Part shown: positions 1 to 12,060 of the stretch, in pieces
How positions within the stretch are numbered: position 1 is the stretch's first letter
Layout of the letters: every line of letters begins with the position of its first letter
From: Malania oleifera
Taxonomy: Eukaryota > Streptophyta > Magnoliopsida > Santalales > Ximeniaceae
Assembly: GCF_029873635.1 (NCBI RefSeq)
Contig: NC_080421.1
Coordinates: 1,550,001-1,614,000, forward strand
Length of the DNA: 64,000 nucleotides
Direction: 5' to 3'
Position numbers and translations under genes: made by a program
The notes under the pieces: model-generated
The model's database searches: none
What the model was told of the DNA's origin: nothing
What the model saw: only the letters and a program-made list of their open reading frames with translations

Positions 1-345
1 CCTTTAATATATAAAAAAATACTTACTAATTAATAAAATTCAAGTTCATTTTCTGTCGTGAATATGTGGCAAAAATATGGTGGCCAGGCTAGTGCCAAAA
101 CGCAAAAAAGGGAAAACTAGGGAGGTCAAACTGAAAAACTAAGAATTTGAGTGGCATCAGCGCAAAAAGTTTACACTCCTTTCCCCAGCCCATCGTGTTT
201 GCCTCTGCTCTCTTTCATGGCTTCTCTGCAACGCGCAGTTTCCCCGTTGATCATTCTTCTCATCGACGGCGTAAAACCTTCCCTGTAACAATTCGTACAC
301 TTCGCCACCTCAGAGGACCCAGAAGACCCTGAGAAGATCTAAAAC
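1..345 (+). promoter_or_regulatory. Upstream region and probable 5' UTR of the IDH gene
   Basis: AT-rich DNA leading into the IDH start codon. No single TATA box stands out. The last 170 bases become pyrimidine-rich and GC-richer, as is usual for a plant 5' UTR. A short open frame at 147-332 lacks an ATG at its start and is not taken as a gene. The true transcription start cannot be placed from sequence alone. Confidence 0.4.
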
Positions 346-3300
346 ATGGCGAGAAGAAACCTCCTGATCCTAAAACAACTCGTTTCCCGTTCAACACCTT
401 CCTCGTCTACAGGAATAGGGCAGCGATTCGAATTTAAACGATCCGTGACCTACATGCCTCGACCTGGTGATGGTGCCCCTCGCGCCGTAACCCTTATCCC
501 GGGCGACGGCATCGGCCCTCTGGTCACCGGCGCCGTGGAGCGGGTCATGGAGGTGATGCATGCGCCGGTGTACTTCGAGCGGTACGAGGTTCGCGGCGAC
601 ATGAATAAGGTGCCGCAGGAGGTGATCGAGTCGATTCGGAAAAACAAGGTGTGCTTGAAGGGTGGCTTGGCGACTCCGGTGGGTGGTGGTGTCAGCTCGT
701 TGAACGTTCAGCTGAGGAAGGAGCTCGATCTCTATGCTTCGCTTGTAAATTGTTTTAACTTGCCTGGTTTGCCAACGCGGCACGAGAATGTCGATATTGT
801 CGTGATTCGGGAGAACACGGAGGGAGAGTATGCGGGCCTCGAGCACGAGGTTGTTCCTGGCGTTGTTGAAAACCTTAAGGTATTAATTGTTATCAAAATC
901 CTCTTTTTTTTGGCTATTATTGTTGTTTTGCGCATTGCAAGTACTGGAATTGGTACTACTGTTACTTAGAACGTGGAACTTGCTGGCTGGTACGGTGGAA
1001 ATGGATCACGGAATCGTACATGCTCTAAATTGCTGTACAGTAAGGGTATGTTCGTATAGAATATAGATATACAGATGAAAAGTGTGTAATGGCAGTTCTG
1101 TATCTAAGATAGAATGTTGAAGCGTTCTTTACATTTTTTTTTGTTAGCGTATTTGTACTATATACGGACACCAAGTGGGTACCAACCCAAATGCAAAAAT
1201 GGAGAGCAATTAGAAGATTCAAAAGAATCCCAAGTCAAAATATTCTAGAACTCCAGGAGGACAAAGTCTGTAAAACTGTATCCTCTTCTACATAGGTTGT
1301 TTCTTACTCTCTAAATAATCTGCAAGAGTCAAGAGGGATGCAATCATTCACACCCTTCTTGAATTCTAATCGGAATCCCTTCTTTTCTAGCAATGAAAAA
1401 AGGAGGGAATGCTATTCTGCCTGACCCAAGCAACAATGATCCACCGCCAATTGAGACTCCATAGCCCCAAAGCAAATGAACAGTGAGTAGCAGATGTCCC
1501 ATTTCTTTGCACATGAAGCACCTAATAACGAGGACCAGTCCTCATCTTCTAAGATTGTTCCATGTGAGGATAGCTTCCCAAACACAAAGGCAAGAAAAAT
1601 AGCTTTTAACATCGCTTCTTTCTCTGGTTTGCAATAGAAAGATTTGATGAGAACTTTGAACATTTATCCCTCAGCCATCCAATCCAATAGAGTCCTCAAT
1701 ATTAAGATTAATCCAGGTTCTATATAAATTGCCCTGAGAATCTTGGTTCTACATTACCACTTCATCCTTTTCTCTCACTGACCTGAACAAAGCGGGAGAA
1801 GAATATTTTAAGGCAGCATCTTTGCATCAAATATCAAGCCAAAATCTGATTCCTATGCCATTCTTGACCACAAAACCAATAATTTCAAGGAAACCCATTT
1901 TCCAATCACAATGCCCTTCCACAGGCCAAACCCATCAGAGAGCTTCACATCCTTTATGAACCAACCTCTAGCTTTGTGCCAATAATTTCCCAATGGTTAC
2001 TTCCATGAACCCTCCTTTGCAACAGCAAACGCTGCAAACCTGCACAGCCACTTGCCCTTAGCAGAAAACGCTGCAAATCCGCGACTCCCGCTTCCCACTA
2101 CATCAGTTTAAAACCAAGCTTGAGTCTTTCATTTAGGATATTATGTCCTTGTCTTTTTTAAATATATGGGTGGCTTATCAAATAAATAGATAGATAAATG
2201 GAACTTTGTTTTCAAGTGGTGGATGACAACTTTACAAGCTAGGACTGCATTAGCGTCTACCACCACTGGGCAGAAATTTCTCTTCTTATCTAGTATCATC
2301 TTTTCAAATCTTTCAACAACACTGTCCCACACTGCTTTAGACTTTCTCAAGAGGTAGCCTTGAGTAAGAGGTCAGGAGTTGTTTTTCAGAAAAGAAATTT
2401 TATTAACAAAACTAAGAGTATTGAAGTAGGATAAGAATCCTCCTAACACAAAACAGGGGAAAAAAAAGAAGAAACAAGTATAAACAATAAACAAAAAGAA
2501 AAGCAGGCTAATAGAGCCTTCCAATTGCATTGAAGATAAAAGAAAGCAACAAAATCCATAGTGAAGCAAAAAAGACAATCCTGTCCAAGAACTAAATCAG
2601 GAGACAAAGTGCGATCACAAAAAATGAGCATTTCTTTCTAGCAAAAGCTCCCCAAAATAGCAAAAACTGTGCACCACCATAAACTTCTGCCTCCTTATTC
2701 CTCGCAAAATCTCTAAAAAAATGCTTCCAAAGAATTAGGGCACACCCAAGATTCTCACATAATAAAAAAAACTTGTTCCATGAGATCCAAGCTGTAGAAC
2801 AATTAAGAAATAGATGAGTGCGAGTCTATTTAATGACATGACATCTGACACAAACATTAAGAGATAGAACCATGAAAATTGTCTTACCTGCAACAAATTA
2901 AGGATGACAATTCCCATAAAAGCTTTAACATTAGGAGGAATCTTAACTTATTCACAATCAATTGTTGAGAGGAAAAGAATGAGCAGAAAAAGTCAGATAT
3001 GAATAAAAGATTTACAAGAAAAAACACTGGAATCATCCAAATTCCAAGCCCGGACAGCCCCATTATAAGAATAGCGAAAGGAATCCAACAAACTAAGAAG
3101 CTAAGTGAGCTTCTCAGCCGCCCTATCTTTCAGATCTCTTCAAAAATGAAAATCGCAGGAAACAAAATTACCGTCAATACTCAAAAATGAAAAAAATAGG
3201 CACATCATGTTGCTAGGTGAGGTGTTGACAGACAAGAAGTTTTGTGGACGCTAAATTACCAAAACCTAACCCCCCCTCATTCTTAGGATGAGTTTTGTCC

Positions 3301-6300
3301 CCTCATTTTTTGGATGAACTTCTAAAAGTTGGGTATAACATATTTGGTGATCAGCTTTTTCAGCATTTAAAAAGTTAGATTTTAGCTTTTTAGAGGAACT
3401 TCTAAAAGTTACAAATTTGGAATTTTTAAAAGCTAAAGGTAGCTTTTTCCAAAAGATTATTTTATCCCGAAAATGTCCTTAATTTTTTCAAATATTAAAA
3501 AAATTATCCACAAATTAATTACATTTCGTAAAGAGGCATATCCATTTGGGTCATTTAAACAATTGAGTCATCTCATAGCTTTTTACCAAAATTAACCTTT
3601 TGGTTCTACCAGTTCTTTTTTCATAAGGGCACATAACATTTTTTACACAACCTAAATCAACTCCTTTTGATCAATTCCTTCATAAAAGTTCCTTTTCATT
3701 AGCCATAGGTGGTCCAAACTAAGCCTAGACCTGCAAAGGACTTCCTAACTCACAAGATGATTCTTCCTCACACACACACTTGACCAAAGAAAATCTCTCG
3801 GAAGTTTTAAGAATCATTGTGTAATGGCCGTTATGGATGTTACGTAATGGTATTGGTGGCTTCTGAGACAATTGCAGGGTGATATCTTAGATGTACTCTG
3901 ATTCACAACCATAATGGGCTTGTGGTCCATTATAGTACTGTAACAGCCATTATGGGCTGTGACAGGTTGTTGCACGCGGTTATGGGCCATTATAGTGCCA
4001 AACTAGTTGTGGATGACTGAAACAGGTTTTTGAGTCTTTTTCTTTTTTTTTTACTTTGCATTTTCCTTCTTTTTCCCTTTTTGAGTCCTTGATGGTGCCC
4101 CATCCGTCAAGCCTCAAGTCTTCATTTTATAAGGAGAAGTCTCAAGTTGACGGGATATTTAGTACCTTTTCACGTCTGTTACCAATATGATTTCAGGCTT
4201 TAACGTTCTGCAATCGGTGCTGAAGGGGAAGAAGCAAGCTTCCCTTGGCACTGCAACAACTGCTTCTCTCATTCTATGGACACCTGTAGCTTCAGCTTGG
4301 GCTTCTTATTTATACTCGCGCCCTTAACCATTCTCACTGTTTGGTTACTGCTCTGGCTTTCCTTGCTCTCGTGATGGTTCTGTCTCACACACAAAGAACT
4401 CTAATTTATTCGTCTTGCTCTCTCTATCGTTATCATGGTCTCTTAGTTGACAATGGGTATTGTTCAGTCCAGATTGAAGGGAAATCCTTTGATCCAAGAT
4501 TGGATAATGTAGGGAAGGTTGAAGCTTTGTTTGTTCTTAGGAAGAAGCGGAAGCACAATAGGTGGGTTCGATTTTCTTCAGTTGCAGCAACATGGTTTTC
4601 ACGGGGGTTCTCATCTTTTGCTGCAATTTTAAGCAAGGGTTTTTGTAGCGTTCAGATGGATGGTGATTCATGCGGCGAGGGCAGGGAAGTTCTTGGAATT
4701 AGGGCAAGATGGAGAGACAAAAAATTCTATCTTTGTCCCTGAAGGATCCAAAGGTGATGAGTCTTGTTTTGGGGGAGGAGTTGGTGCTTTGGTGAGCTCT
4801 TGTGCTTCAGGCACTGATGGAGTTGGTAATAAAAGAGTAATGATAATTTATCTTGGAGTCATATAGTTTCAGTAAAAACTAATGCTGATGGAGTTCGCTC
4901 GACTCCAAAAGATGAGTCAGAGGTGGTGTGTGTTCGATGTTGGGGGAAAGATGCAGGAGGAGATCCTATGGACAGCTCTGCAATCAAGTTATGTCGCTAT
5001 GGGAAAAGGTTCCTGCTAAGGAGGTGAGACTAGAGGTGGCTAGTGTTTTCTGCTTGGGTAATGGGATGATGAAAGTTGGGTTGGCTGGGCATGGGTGTTC
5101 GATGATTAATGTAGACATGGGCCAGTTGTTTTAGAGCAATAAAGGCCTTTTAAAACTTCTGATGGACCTGTTGGTTATGGAGCCCCTGGAGCAGAATTTT
5201 GAATTTATATGGGGCTAGTTTAGAGAGAAAAATATTCAGCAGCGCAAATCGCATTTGGGCCAATTGAATGGATAGGCTCAAATACCTAGTCAGGTTTGCA
5301 ATTAAAACGATGGCCTTCTGTTGAAAAACTGCGAGGCTATGGGGATTAATCTCTCCTTATAACAGAAGGAAGGTGTGTGCAGTTCAGTGCTTTGATTGTC
5401 TTTGAACAAGATCTATTGTTGTAAGAGGAGAGCAGTAGTTGCTCTGAAAATAAAAAAGAAAAGGAGGCAGAATTGGATAGGTGGGTTGCAATAAATTCTA
5501 CTAATTTTCTAGAGAGTGATGTGTCTCCTATTCAAGAGAAGAATGATGGTAGGCAGGGTTCTAGGTTTGTGTTTGGGGGATCTTCTTTAAAGAGTTTTAA
5601 TTCTTGTGGAGTTGAAAATCAGGACTTTATTGTTGATTCGTAAGGGAATTCAGCTGATAAGGGAGTCAATTCAGATAATTTGAAGATTCGAAAAGGTTTA
5701 TCCTTGTCGTAAAGAAGTGAAATTGGGTTTTGAAAGAAGGAAAGATTTTGAAGATAATCAGGATTCGTCTGGTGAGGGAAAAAAAATTCTTAAGTGAGAT
5801 CCTGAATGTGTTGAAGTATAGTGGAGGAGCCAATTGATGAGAGGGGTAATTTGACTAGGACAGTAAGAGATTTGGTGGGGGGGGGGGGGGTTTGGGGGAT
5901 GATAGTGCAGGCAGTAGTGATTTTGAATGTGACAAGGTTTTACTTTTGGATAAAATTCGGGAGCAGAAAGGATTTTCTTCCAACTCTTATTCTGATTGTC
6001 TCGGGGATTTATCTTATATGCACCACCTCCTCTAGAACATTTAGATGGAATTATTATATTTAAAGATGATGCTTCTACAGAAGAACTGGAGGTAAAAGGT
6101 TGAATTCTGCCCACTCCAGTTCAAGAAATTTCTGAGAAAGACATTAAATGCAGAGTTGGTTGGATTAGTTGGGCCTTGTGTTGTCTGATCATGGAGGAAA
6201 TGAAGTTAAGGCTTGATGGGGGTAAATCTAAGGCAAAGAAGGGTCAGAGGGAATTATCAAATTTGAGGTGTTCGATGAACTACGATGGGAAGGGTTTAAA

Positions 6301-9176
6301 GAGGGGCTTTCTTGGGCGATTTCAGCTTTTATTTATTTATTTATTGTTTTTTTTTTCTTTTGTTTTCCTTTTCCTTTTTGAGGATTTAATGTCCTTGCTA
6401 GTTGTACATTCTCTTTCTTAATATATTTCCATTTTTGGTAAAAATAAAAAATAAAATGCAAAACTAGATCCGCTTTTTCCATCTGATACTGGATCTCTTG
6501 TTTAATATTTATGTAAAGAAATTCCAACACATGATCATAGGCATGCTACACATCCATCTTGCAAATCAAACTAGGTTTTGCCCTTATAACCATTTGCTCC
6601 ACAGACTAACTGGCTACTCCTGTGCGTCCAAGAATTGTCTCCCAGACAAAAAGGCATTTTGCACTTAATCACCTTGGTGGCATCATCTGTGACTTTCTTC
6701 TGGCCAAGTGCAAGCACCTTAGCAAGCTAATAGATCTTAAAGCACTAATGTCCACCGCCTCTTTGTTACAATAGATTTTCTTTGATGATGAGGTAGATTG
6801 GAAAAGTATAACGCAATGAAGCTCCACTTTTATTGATAAAAGTGTTTGCCATATTGAAATAAAGGGCAGCCCGGTGCACAATGCTCCTATATCTGCAGGG
6901 TCAGAGAAAGTGGAGCCTTGGTGCAACAGTAGGGTTGTCGCCATGTGGCCTCGAGTTCACAAGTTTGAGATGTGGAAACATTGTGTTGCAAAAATGCAAG
7001 GTAAGGCTGTGTGCTATGGATTTATCATGAAACATTGAATTAAAAAATTCTATAGAATGACTTTATGTTTTAGAACCATGTTTCAGAAAAGAGCACGTAG
7101 GAGAACCATTCATATATATGTATGTGTTGTGTATATGGATAACATGTAGATTTTAAGCTCCATTCTTGTACAATATTTTAGGCCCACTTTCAGCCCTTTG
7201 TAGAACTTCATTCAACCATTTTCCTTTGCAACCAAGTTAGAGCCCCCACAATGGCCACAATTATGATGAGATCATATCTCCCTGCCTTAGTCCTCTTGAA
7301 CTTGGGAAAAAAGCCTTTCAAGGTTTCATTGATTACAATAGAGAACTAAACTGAAGAAATACCCAACTTGATCTACTTTTTCCATCTGATACTGAATCCC
7401 TTGTTTAACACGTATGTGAAGAAATTCCAACACATGGTCATAGGCATGCTACTGATCCATCTTTCAAATGAAATTAGGTTTTGCCCTTATAATAATTCAG
7501 CCCACGCATTCACTAACCACTAGCAGGGCATTCAATATAATTGTCCCCCTGACACACAGGCATTTTGTGCTTTTGAAACTGCCTTAGTGAGTTAGTGGCC
7601 TTATCTACGACTTTCTTCTGGCTAAGAGCAAGCACCTTAGCAATCCAATAGGTCTTAAATCACTAATGTCAACTGCCTCTTACTTACAGGGGATTTTCTT
7701 TGGTGGTGAAGTAGATTAGAAATGTATAATGTGATAAAGCTCCACTTTTACTAATAAAAGTATATGTCATATTGAAATATTGGATTAAAACTTCTATAGA
7801 AAGATTTGATGTTTTAGAACCTTGTTTTAGAATGATGATCACTGTGGTATAAGTTTTTTCAGTCAAGTGTTTGCTACATGTACTGTTGTTGTAATGCAAA
7901 TAGGCCAATGGTAAGGTTTCTAGGACCAAGTTTGGAGGTCACATGTTAATATGACAGAAATAGACTATCCAGTTTGGGGGTAAAATTGCGTGCATCATCC
8001 ACAAATTCCAATGTGCTGTTGGAGCCTTTTGGTTTGTGTTCTTTCTTTCTTTCAATTGTTCTGTTTGATTCAGGAGTGTCCCAAATAATTTGTTCTTTTG
8101 ACCCATAGTTGGGTGATCCATTGTTTGATCATACTTAACTATCATTACAATGGTAACATATGAAGAAAGTAGATAAGGAGGAGCATGGTTAGCTCAGTGA
8201 CAAGCACTCCCAAGTCCCACCTAAACTATTGGTCGTTCCCCAAGGCCTTGGATTCGACTCATTCCATCCCAGGGTTTTGCGATCCCCTGCGACAAAAAAA
8301 AAAAAAGAAGTTGAAGATTTTTTTAATAGGCGAAGAAAGAAGATAAGGATGAAGGGCAGATTATGAAGGAAATCCATGAAGGCAGGGTACATAGATATGG
8401 CATGGCGTTCATAGGGAACTGGAATAAGTTATTTGTTTATTTTTTTTTCAAAATATATTTAAAATTTAAATAAAGAATAAAATTCTTGAAACAGCTTGAG
8501 TTAAGGATATTGTAACTCCCATTACTGTTAGCAGTATGCACGTTTTGCCCATAACAAAAATTTTCTTTTCCTTGTTTTTTGGAACCATTTGAATTCTTAC
8601 ATGCCAAAAAAAGACAGATGAAGAGTTTTATGAAATGAGAAATGGGTAAGGAAGGAGGACGCATGGGAATAGAACACACTTGTCAGTTAGGTCCCATTAC
8701 AAGCTTTAAAATAATTTTGTATGTGTATAATTGAAACTATTTTGAGTGTCTTATCAATTGATAGAGTTTGAAAGACGATGACAAAATATTTTTTATTCTT
8801 TAACATAGAAATTGCCATTTTCATTTACAGCAACAATAGAGTCATCATGCATGGCAACAAGGCTAACCACTTTTTAAATCTACATTGTGTGTGGAAAAAT
8901 CTAAAATTATTATAATAACGGTTACTGGCCACTTAACTATGCAAAAGCTTCTACCTAACTTCCTGTGTTGCTAACAAATTAAGCTACATAATAGATTAAA
9001 AATGGATGTGACTCTTGTAAAATATCCTCTATTAAATAACAACCTACTGGTAGAAAAATCCGCAGTTAAAATTTAGCCTAAGTAGAAGATTTATTATTCA
9101 TTTTCTATTCCTTGACTTCTGAAATGGTTTAAGGCCTTGATGCTGGGGTGCTGCTGTTTTCATTTAATATATACTC

Positions 9177-9217
<41 letters not shown>

Positions 9218-12060
9218 ATTTCAAGTAGTTTGGTATATTCTTACTGAAAAAAAGGTGTCATATTGTGAATCACATACTGAATGGACATAACTTCAGCCGA
9301 GGGAAAAACATTTTTTATTCACTTTTGATTCCTTGTATCTTTTGATACCTTGGGTCTATTATGTAAGCTAAGGAGAAATTGTAGAATAAGTAATGCATAG
9401 ACTTAGGTTGGGTAAAATGGAGAGGTGCTTCTTGTGTGTTGTATTGTTGTAGAATACCATTAAAATTAACAGGGAAGTTTTAAGGACAGCTAGAAGACCA
9501 ATTATGCTACATGGATCAGAATGTTGGAAAATTAAGAAACAACTTATCTAAAATGTAAAAAAGTTGCTGAAACAAGAATGCTAAGGCGGGTGATTGTTTT
9601 AACCTTAAAAGATAAATTTAGGGTGATTGTTTTAACCTTAAAAGATAAATTTAGGAATAATCATATTTGAACTAAGTTACGCATAGGACCCATAGAAGAT
9701 AAGATAAAGGAGGGGTGTCTTAGATGGTTTGGTATGTGCAACATGGGCCAAATAGGATGCCAATGAGGAGGAGTGAGCTAATTCCGTTGGTGGCAGTACA
9801 AGGGGTAGGAGTAGACTTAAAATAACTTGAAATGAGATAGTAAGGAAGAATTTAATATCCCTCAAATTGTTGGAGGAAATTGCCTACTATCATATAAATT
9901 GTCGAAAAAGGATTTATGTAGTTGATCCCACCTAGCGGGGCTCAAGGGTTGGTTTGTTGTGGTTGTTATTATTGATTCCTAAAATCATGAAACAATTAAG
10001 TCATGGGTATTGGGATGATGGCATGTTTTGTATGATGTATATTATATAATTTTTATATTTTTGTATTTCAACTTTCAAGTTGTGTCAATCATGGACGGAA
10101 TGAACATAACTTGTCGGTGCTCTCTCTCTCTCTCTCTATGCATTTTTTTTGTGCACATGCTGTTGTGTTTATGTTTAGCTCTAAATACGTGATTAAGAAA
10201 TTTTGCTTGAGATGTAGCTTCTAAAATTGAATTCTTGATCCCAAGTTTATACACAGACTTAGTTTTCAGTTCATGCATACCTTGTGTTTAGATAGTTTTC
10301 TTTTGCCCATAGTTTTTTGCAAGGTTTTGAAAGTTTTCATTAATATGTATCTAGAAATCTGTTTCTCATCCAGCCAATTTGCTAGGTGATAACAAAGTTC
10401 TGTTCAGAACGAATTGCGAAATATGCATTTGAGTATGCTTACCTCAACAACAGAAAGAAAGTTACTGCTGTGCACAAAGCCAACATAATGAAACTTGCGG
10501 ATGGTTTGTTCTTAGAATCTTGCCGGGAGGTTGCTACAAAATATCCAAGTATCAAGTACAATGAGGTTATTGTCGACAATTGCTGCATGCAACTTGTTTC
10601 AAAGCCGGAGCAATTTGATGTCATGGTATGCCAGTTTACTTGATCTTAAAGTATTCAATGCACCTATAGCTGCTCTGGTGGTCCCTGATCTGTTCATTCT
10701 TGATATTTCTGCATTGATAAACAGCTTGAATTCTGTGGTGTAATATTTTTGGGTAAATCTTAATATGATTCATACTGAATTATGCTTTTGTAGAAGTTGG
10801 ATCATTGTCTTAAACATTATCCATCAGCTTTTGAAAGACGAGTTTTGTTTTGGAGATGATTTTCACCCTCTTTAGATGCAAGTGATGAAAGGCAATATAT
10901 TTTTTGTAGGTAACTCCTAATCTTTATGGGAATTTAGTGGCAAATACAGCAGCTGGTATTGCTGGAGGCACTGGTGTCATGCCAGGAGGTACTTATAGTT
11001 TACCAACTAATCTTAATTCTTTATTACTCTCTTGGATTGAATTTTATGACTACTTAAAGACTTGTCTAGTTCACTTGCTATTGTGGGACCCCCGCAAGTT
11101 TTTACATGGATTTGTCTGGGTTGACAGAGTCAATTCTTGTAGGCCCTGTTTTTATAGCGCATTTTAAAGATTAATAGCATTTTACACCCTATTACTGAAA
11201 AATCCTAGACTTTTTTGAATTCTTTGTTTGATTAGGAGAAAAAATAAATGAAAAATTCCTATGTAGCATTGTTAAATCCCATCACTTAGGGTTTGTTTGG
11301 ATAAAGGGTTTTGTTTAGGGAAAGGAAAGGAAAAGAAAATAGGAAGTAATCTCATTTTCCTTTATATTTCCTGTCAATATTAAATACTATTAAAAATAAA
11401 ATTTTATTCCAATTAGATATAAAATCAAGAAAAGTCAAAAGCTAATGGTGTATAAAACAAAATTTTGCTCATTAATTTCCTACGTATTATATTTTCTCTC
11501 TCACTTGTTAACCAAACATGAAAAGTGAATTCCTTCATCTAATATTTTTCTAGTTCCAAACAGGCCCTTAAAGTTGTCAATGAGAGAATTTCCAAGCGAG
11601 ATGTATGTAGTTGCCATTTCATTTGAAAAGGGGATTTGTATTGTATGGTCCAAATAACCTTTCTAAATTCCGAAAGATTTCAAATCTTATTTGCAATTTA
11701 TCCAAACAAGGAATTTTGTTGAGATTAAATATCAAATCTCTCTTCTAACTCTAATTCCCATCTGATTTGGTTGTCCTGGTTGCAGGCAATGTGGGGGCTG
11801 ATCATGCCATTTTTGAGCAAGGTGCGTCAGCTGGAAACGTGGGAAATGAGAAGCTAGTGGAGCAAGGGACAGCAAATCCAGTAGCTATGCTTCTATCCTC
11901 AGCCATGATGTTGAGGCATCTCCAGTTTCCTTCATTTGCCGATAGACTGGAGACGGCTGTGAAGCGGGTAATTTCAGAAGGCAAGCATCGGACAAAAGAC
12001 CTCGGTGGAAGTAGCACTACACAAGAGGTTGTTGATGCTGTCCTTGCATTTTTGGACTGA
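346..12060 (+). CDS. IDH1: NAD-dependent isocitrate dehydrogenase, regulatory subunit, mitochondrial (4 exons)
   Basis: Regulatory subunit of the mitochondrial enzyme that converts isocitrate to 2-oxoglutarate with NAD+ in the TCA cycle; it works as a hetero-oligomer with catalytic subunits. Exons read from GT-AG sites and from recalled plant homologues: 346-879, 10386-10625, 10910-10988 and 11786-12060, giving 375 residues (Arabidopsis IDH1 is 367). The first ~35 residues are basic and Ser/Thr-rich, fitting a mitochondrial transit peptide. After it come [16 protein letters not shown] (residues 155-162) and, in exon 3, the isocitrate/isopropylmalate dehydrogenase signature around [13 protein letters not shown] (262-274). 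The stretch [19 protein letters not shown] is the regulatory form; catalytic subunits have a different sequence there. Frame is kept at every junction (phases 0, 0, 1) and no break is seen, so the gene looks functional. IDH1, 2 and 3 are very alike, so the number is less sure than the class. Confidence 0.95.
4140..6430 (+). pseudogene. Degenerate coding-like remnant in IDH intron 1, possibly LINE-derived
   Basis: Several open stretches on the + strand (for example 4341-4742 and 4928-5134) have coding-like composition, with peptides such as [17 protein letters not shown], but stops and frame changes separate them. The stretch ends at about 6330-6460 in T-rich and then A-rich sequence, as at the 3' end of a retroposed copy. 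The family is not recognised; an ORF1 remnant of a non-LTR retrotransposon is my best guess and is weak. No host gene function is proposed. Confidence 0.25.
6463..6862. repeat. Direct duplication, copy 1 (partner at 7361-7780)
   Basis: This stretch and 7361-7780 share long near-identical words in the same order and orientation: ctttttccatctgatactg, gaaattccaacacatg, ggttttgcccttataa, gactttcttctggc and aaagctccacttttat (with variants). Spacing is about 0.9 kb. They are two copies of one unit, diverged by many substitutions and small indels. The unit is not recognised as a known family. Confidence 0.8.
7361..7780. repeat. Direct duplication, copy 2 (partner at 6463-6862)
   Basis: Second copy of the unit at 6463-6862. 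It carries an extra ~30-50 bases near 7500-7560 relative to copy 1. No open frame is shared by both copies, so this is probably a non-coding segmental or transposon-derived duplication inside the intron. Confidence 0.8.
8162..8349 (+). mobile_element. tRNA-derived SINE with target site duplications
   Basis: The body is about 8180-8331. Near its 5' end is an A-box-like ggttagctcagtgac, and ~60 bases on a B-box-like ggattcgactc, the internal RNA polymerase III promoter layout of tRNA-derived SINEs. It ends in an A-rich tail (13 A near 8294-8306) followed by a short T-rich stretch. Flanks repeat as direct copies: gaagaaagtagataagga at 8162-8179 and gaagaaagaagataagga at 8332-8349, 17 of 18 bases identical, fitting LINE-type target-primed insertion. 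It lies in IDH intron 1 in the sense orientation. Confidence 0.75.
9180..9215. repeat. (TA)n microsatellite
   Basis: About 18 uninterrupted TA units in IDH intron 1. Confidence 0.95.
9385..9977 (+). mobile_element. RTE-type LINE, 3' end fragment
   Basis: The + strand encodes, with breaks, the well-known C-terminal tail of plant RTE-clade reverse transcriptase proteins: a [10 protein letters not shown]-like stretch, [12 protein letters not shown], then LRWFG and a basic region, ending in a V-D-P-T-like motif before a short 3' UTR (ggttggtttgttgtggttgtt). RTE copies are usually 5'-truncated, and only the last ~0.6 kb is present here. Stops and frame changes interrupt it, and a 33-base tandem duplication lies inside it. 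Sense orientation within IDH intron 1. Confidence 0.75.
9588..9653. repeat. 33-base perfect tandem duplication
   Basis: Two identical adjacent 33-base units (9588-9620 and 9621-9653), each starting gggtgattgttttaacc. It lies inside the RTE fragment. Because both copies are identical while the host fragment is decayed, the duplication is more recent than the insertion. Confidence 0.95.
10118..10137. repeat. (CT)n microsatellite
   Basis: About ten CT units in IDH intron 1, 250 bases before exon 2. Confidence 0.9.
11286..11570. mobile_element. Tourist-like (PIF/Harbinger) MITE in IDH intron 3
   Basis: The element is 11289-11567 (279 bases). Its ends are gggtttgtttggat and, read from the other side, gggcctgtttggaa, an imperfect terminal inverted repeat. 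It is flanked by TTA on both sides (11286-11288 and 11568-11570), the 3-base target duplication of PIF/Harbinger elements. It has no coding capacity. The rest of intron 3 (10989-11785) holds nothing recognised. Confidence 0.7.

Larger units (their letters stand above)
880..10385 (+). other. Very long intron 1 of the IDH gene
   Basis: The intron runs from GT after codon 178 (AAG) to AG before the GTG codon of exon 2; 9,506 bases, phase 0. It contains the SINE, RTE fragment and duplicated block listed separately. At 1000-3300 I see only AT-rich unassigned DNA. At 3300-3480 short words such as acttctaaaagtt recur, as in small MITEs. At 3820-4010 the word gccattatgggc recurs imperfectly on both strands. 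From about 4140 to 6430 there is a stretch with coding-like composition and broken frames, described separately. At 8700-9170 and 9980-10380 nothing is recognised. Confidence 0.9.

Noticed and set aside
147-332. Open frame upstream of IDH
   Set aside because: No ATG at its start and no recognisable motif; it lies in the presumed 5' UTR.
391-846. Long antisense open frame over IDH exon 1
   Set aside because: It mirrors the real coding exon in another frame; GC-rich codon use explains it.
1412-1663. 83-codon minus-strand open frame in IDH intron 1
   Set aside because: No recognised motif and no support from neighbouring exons.
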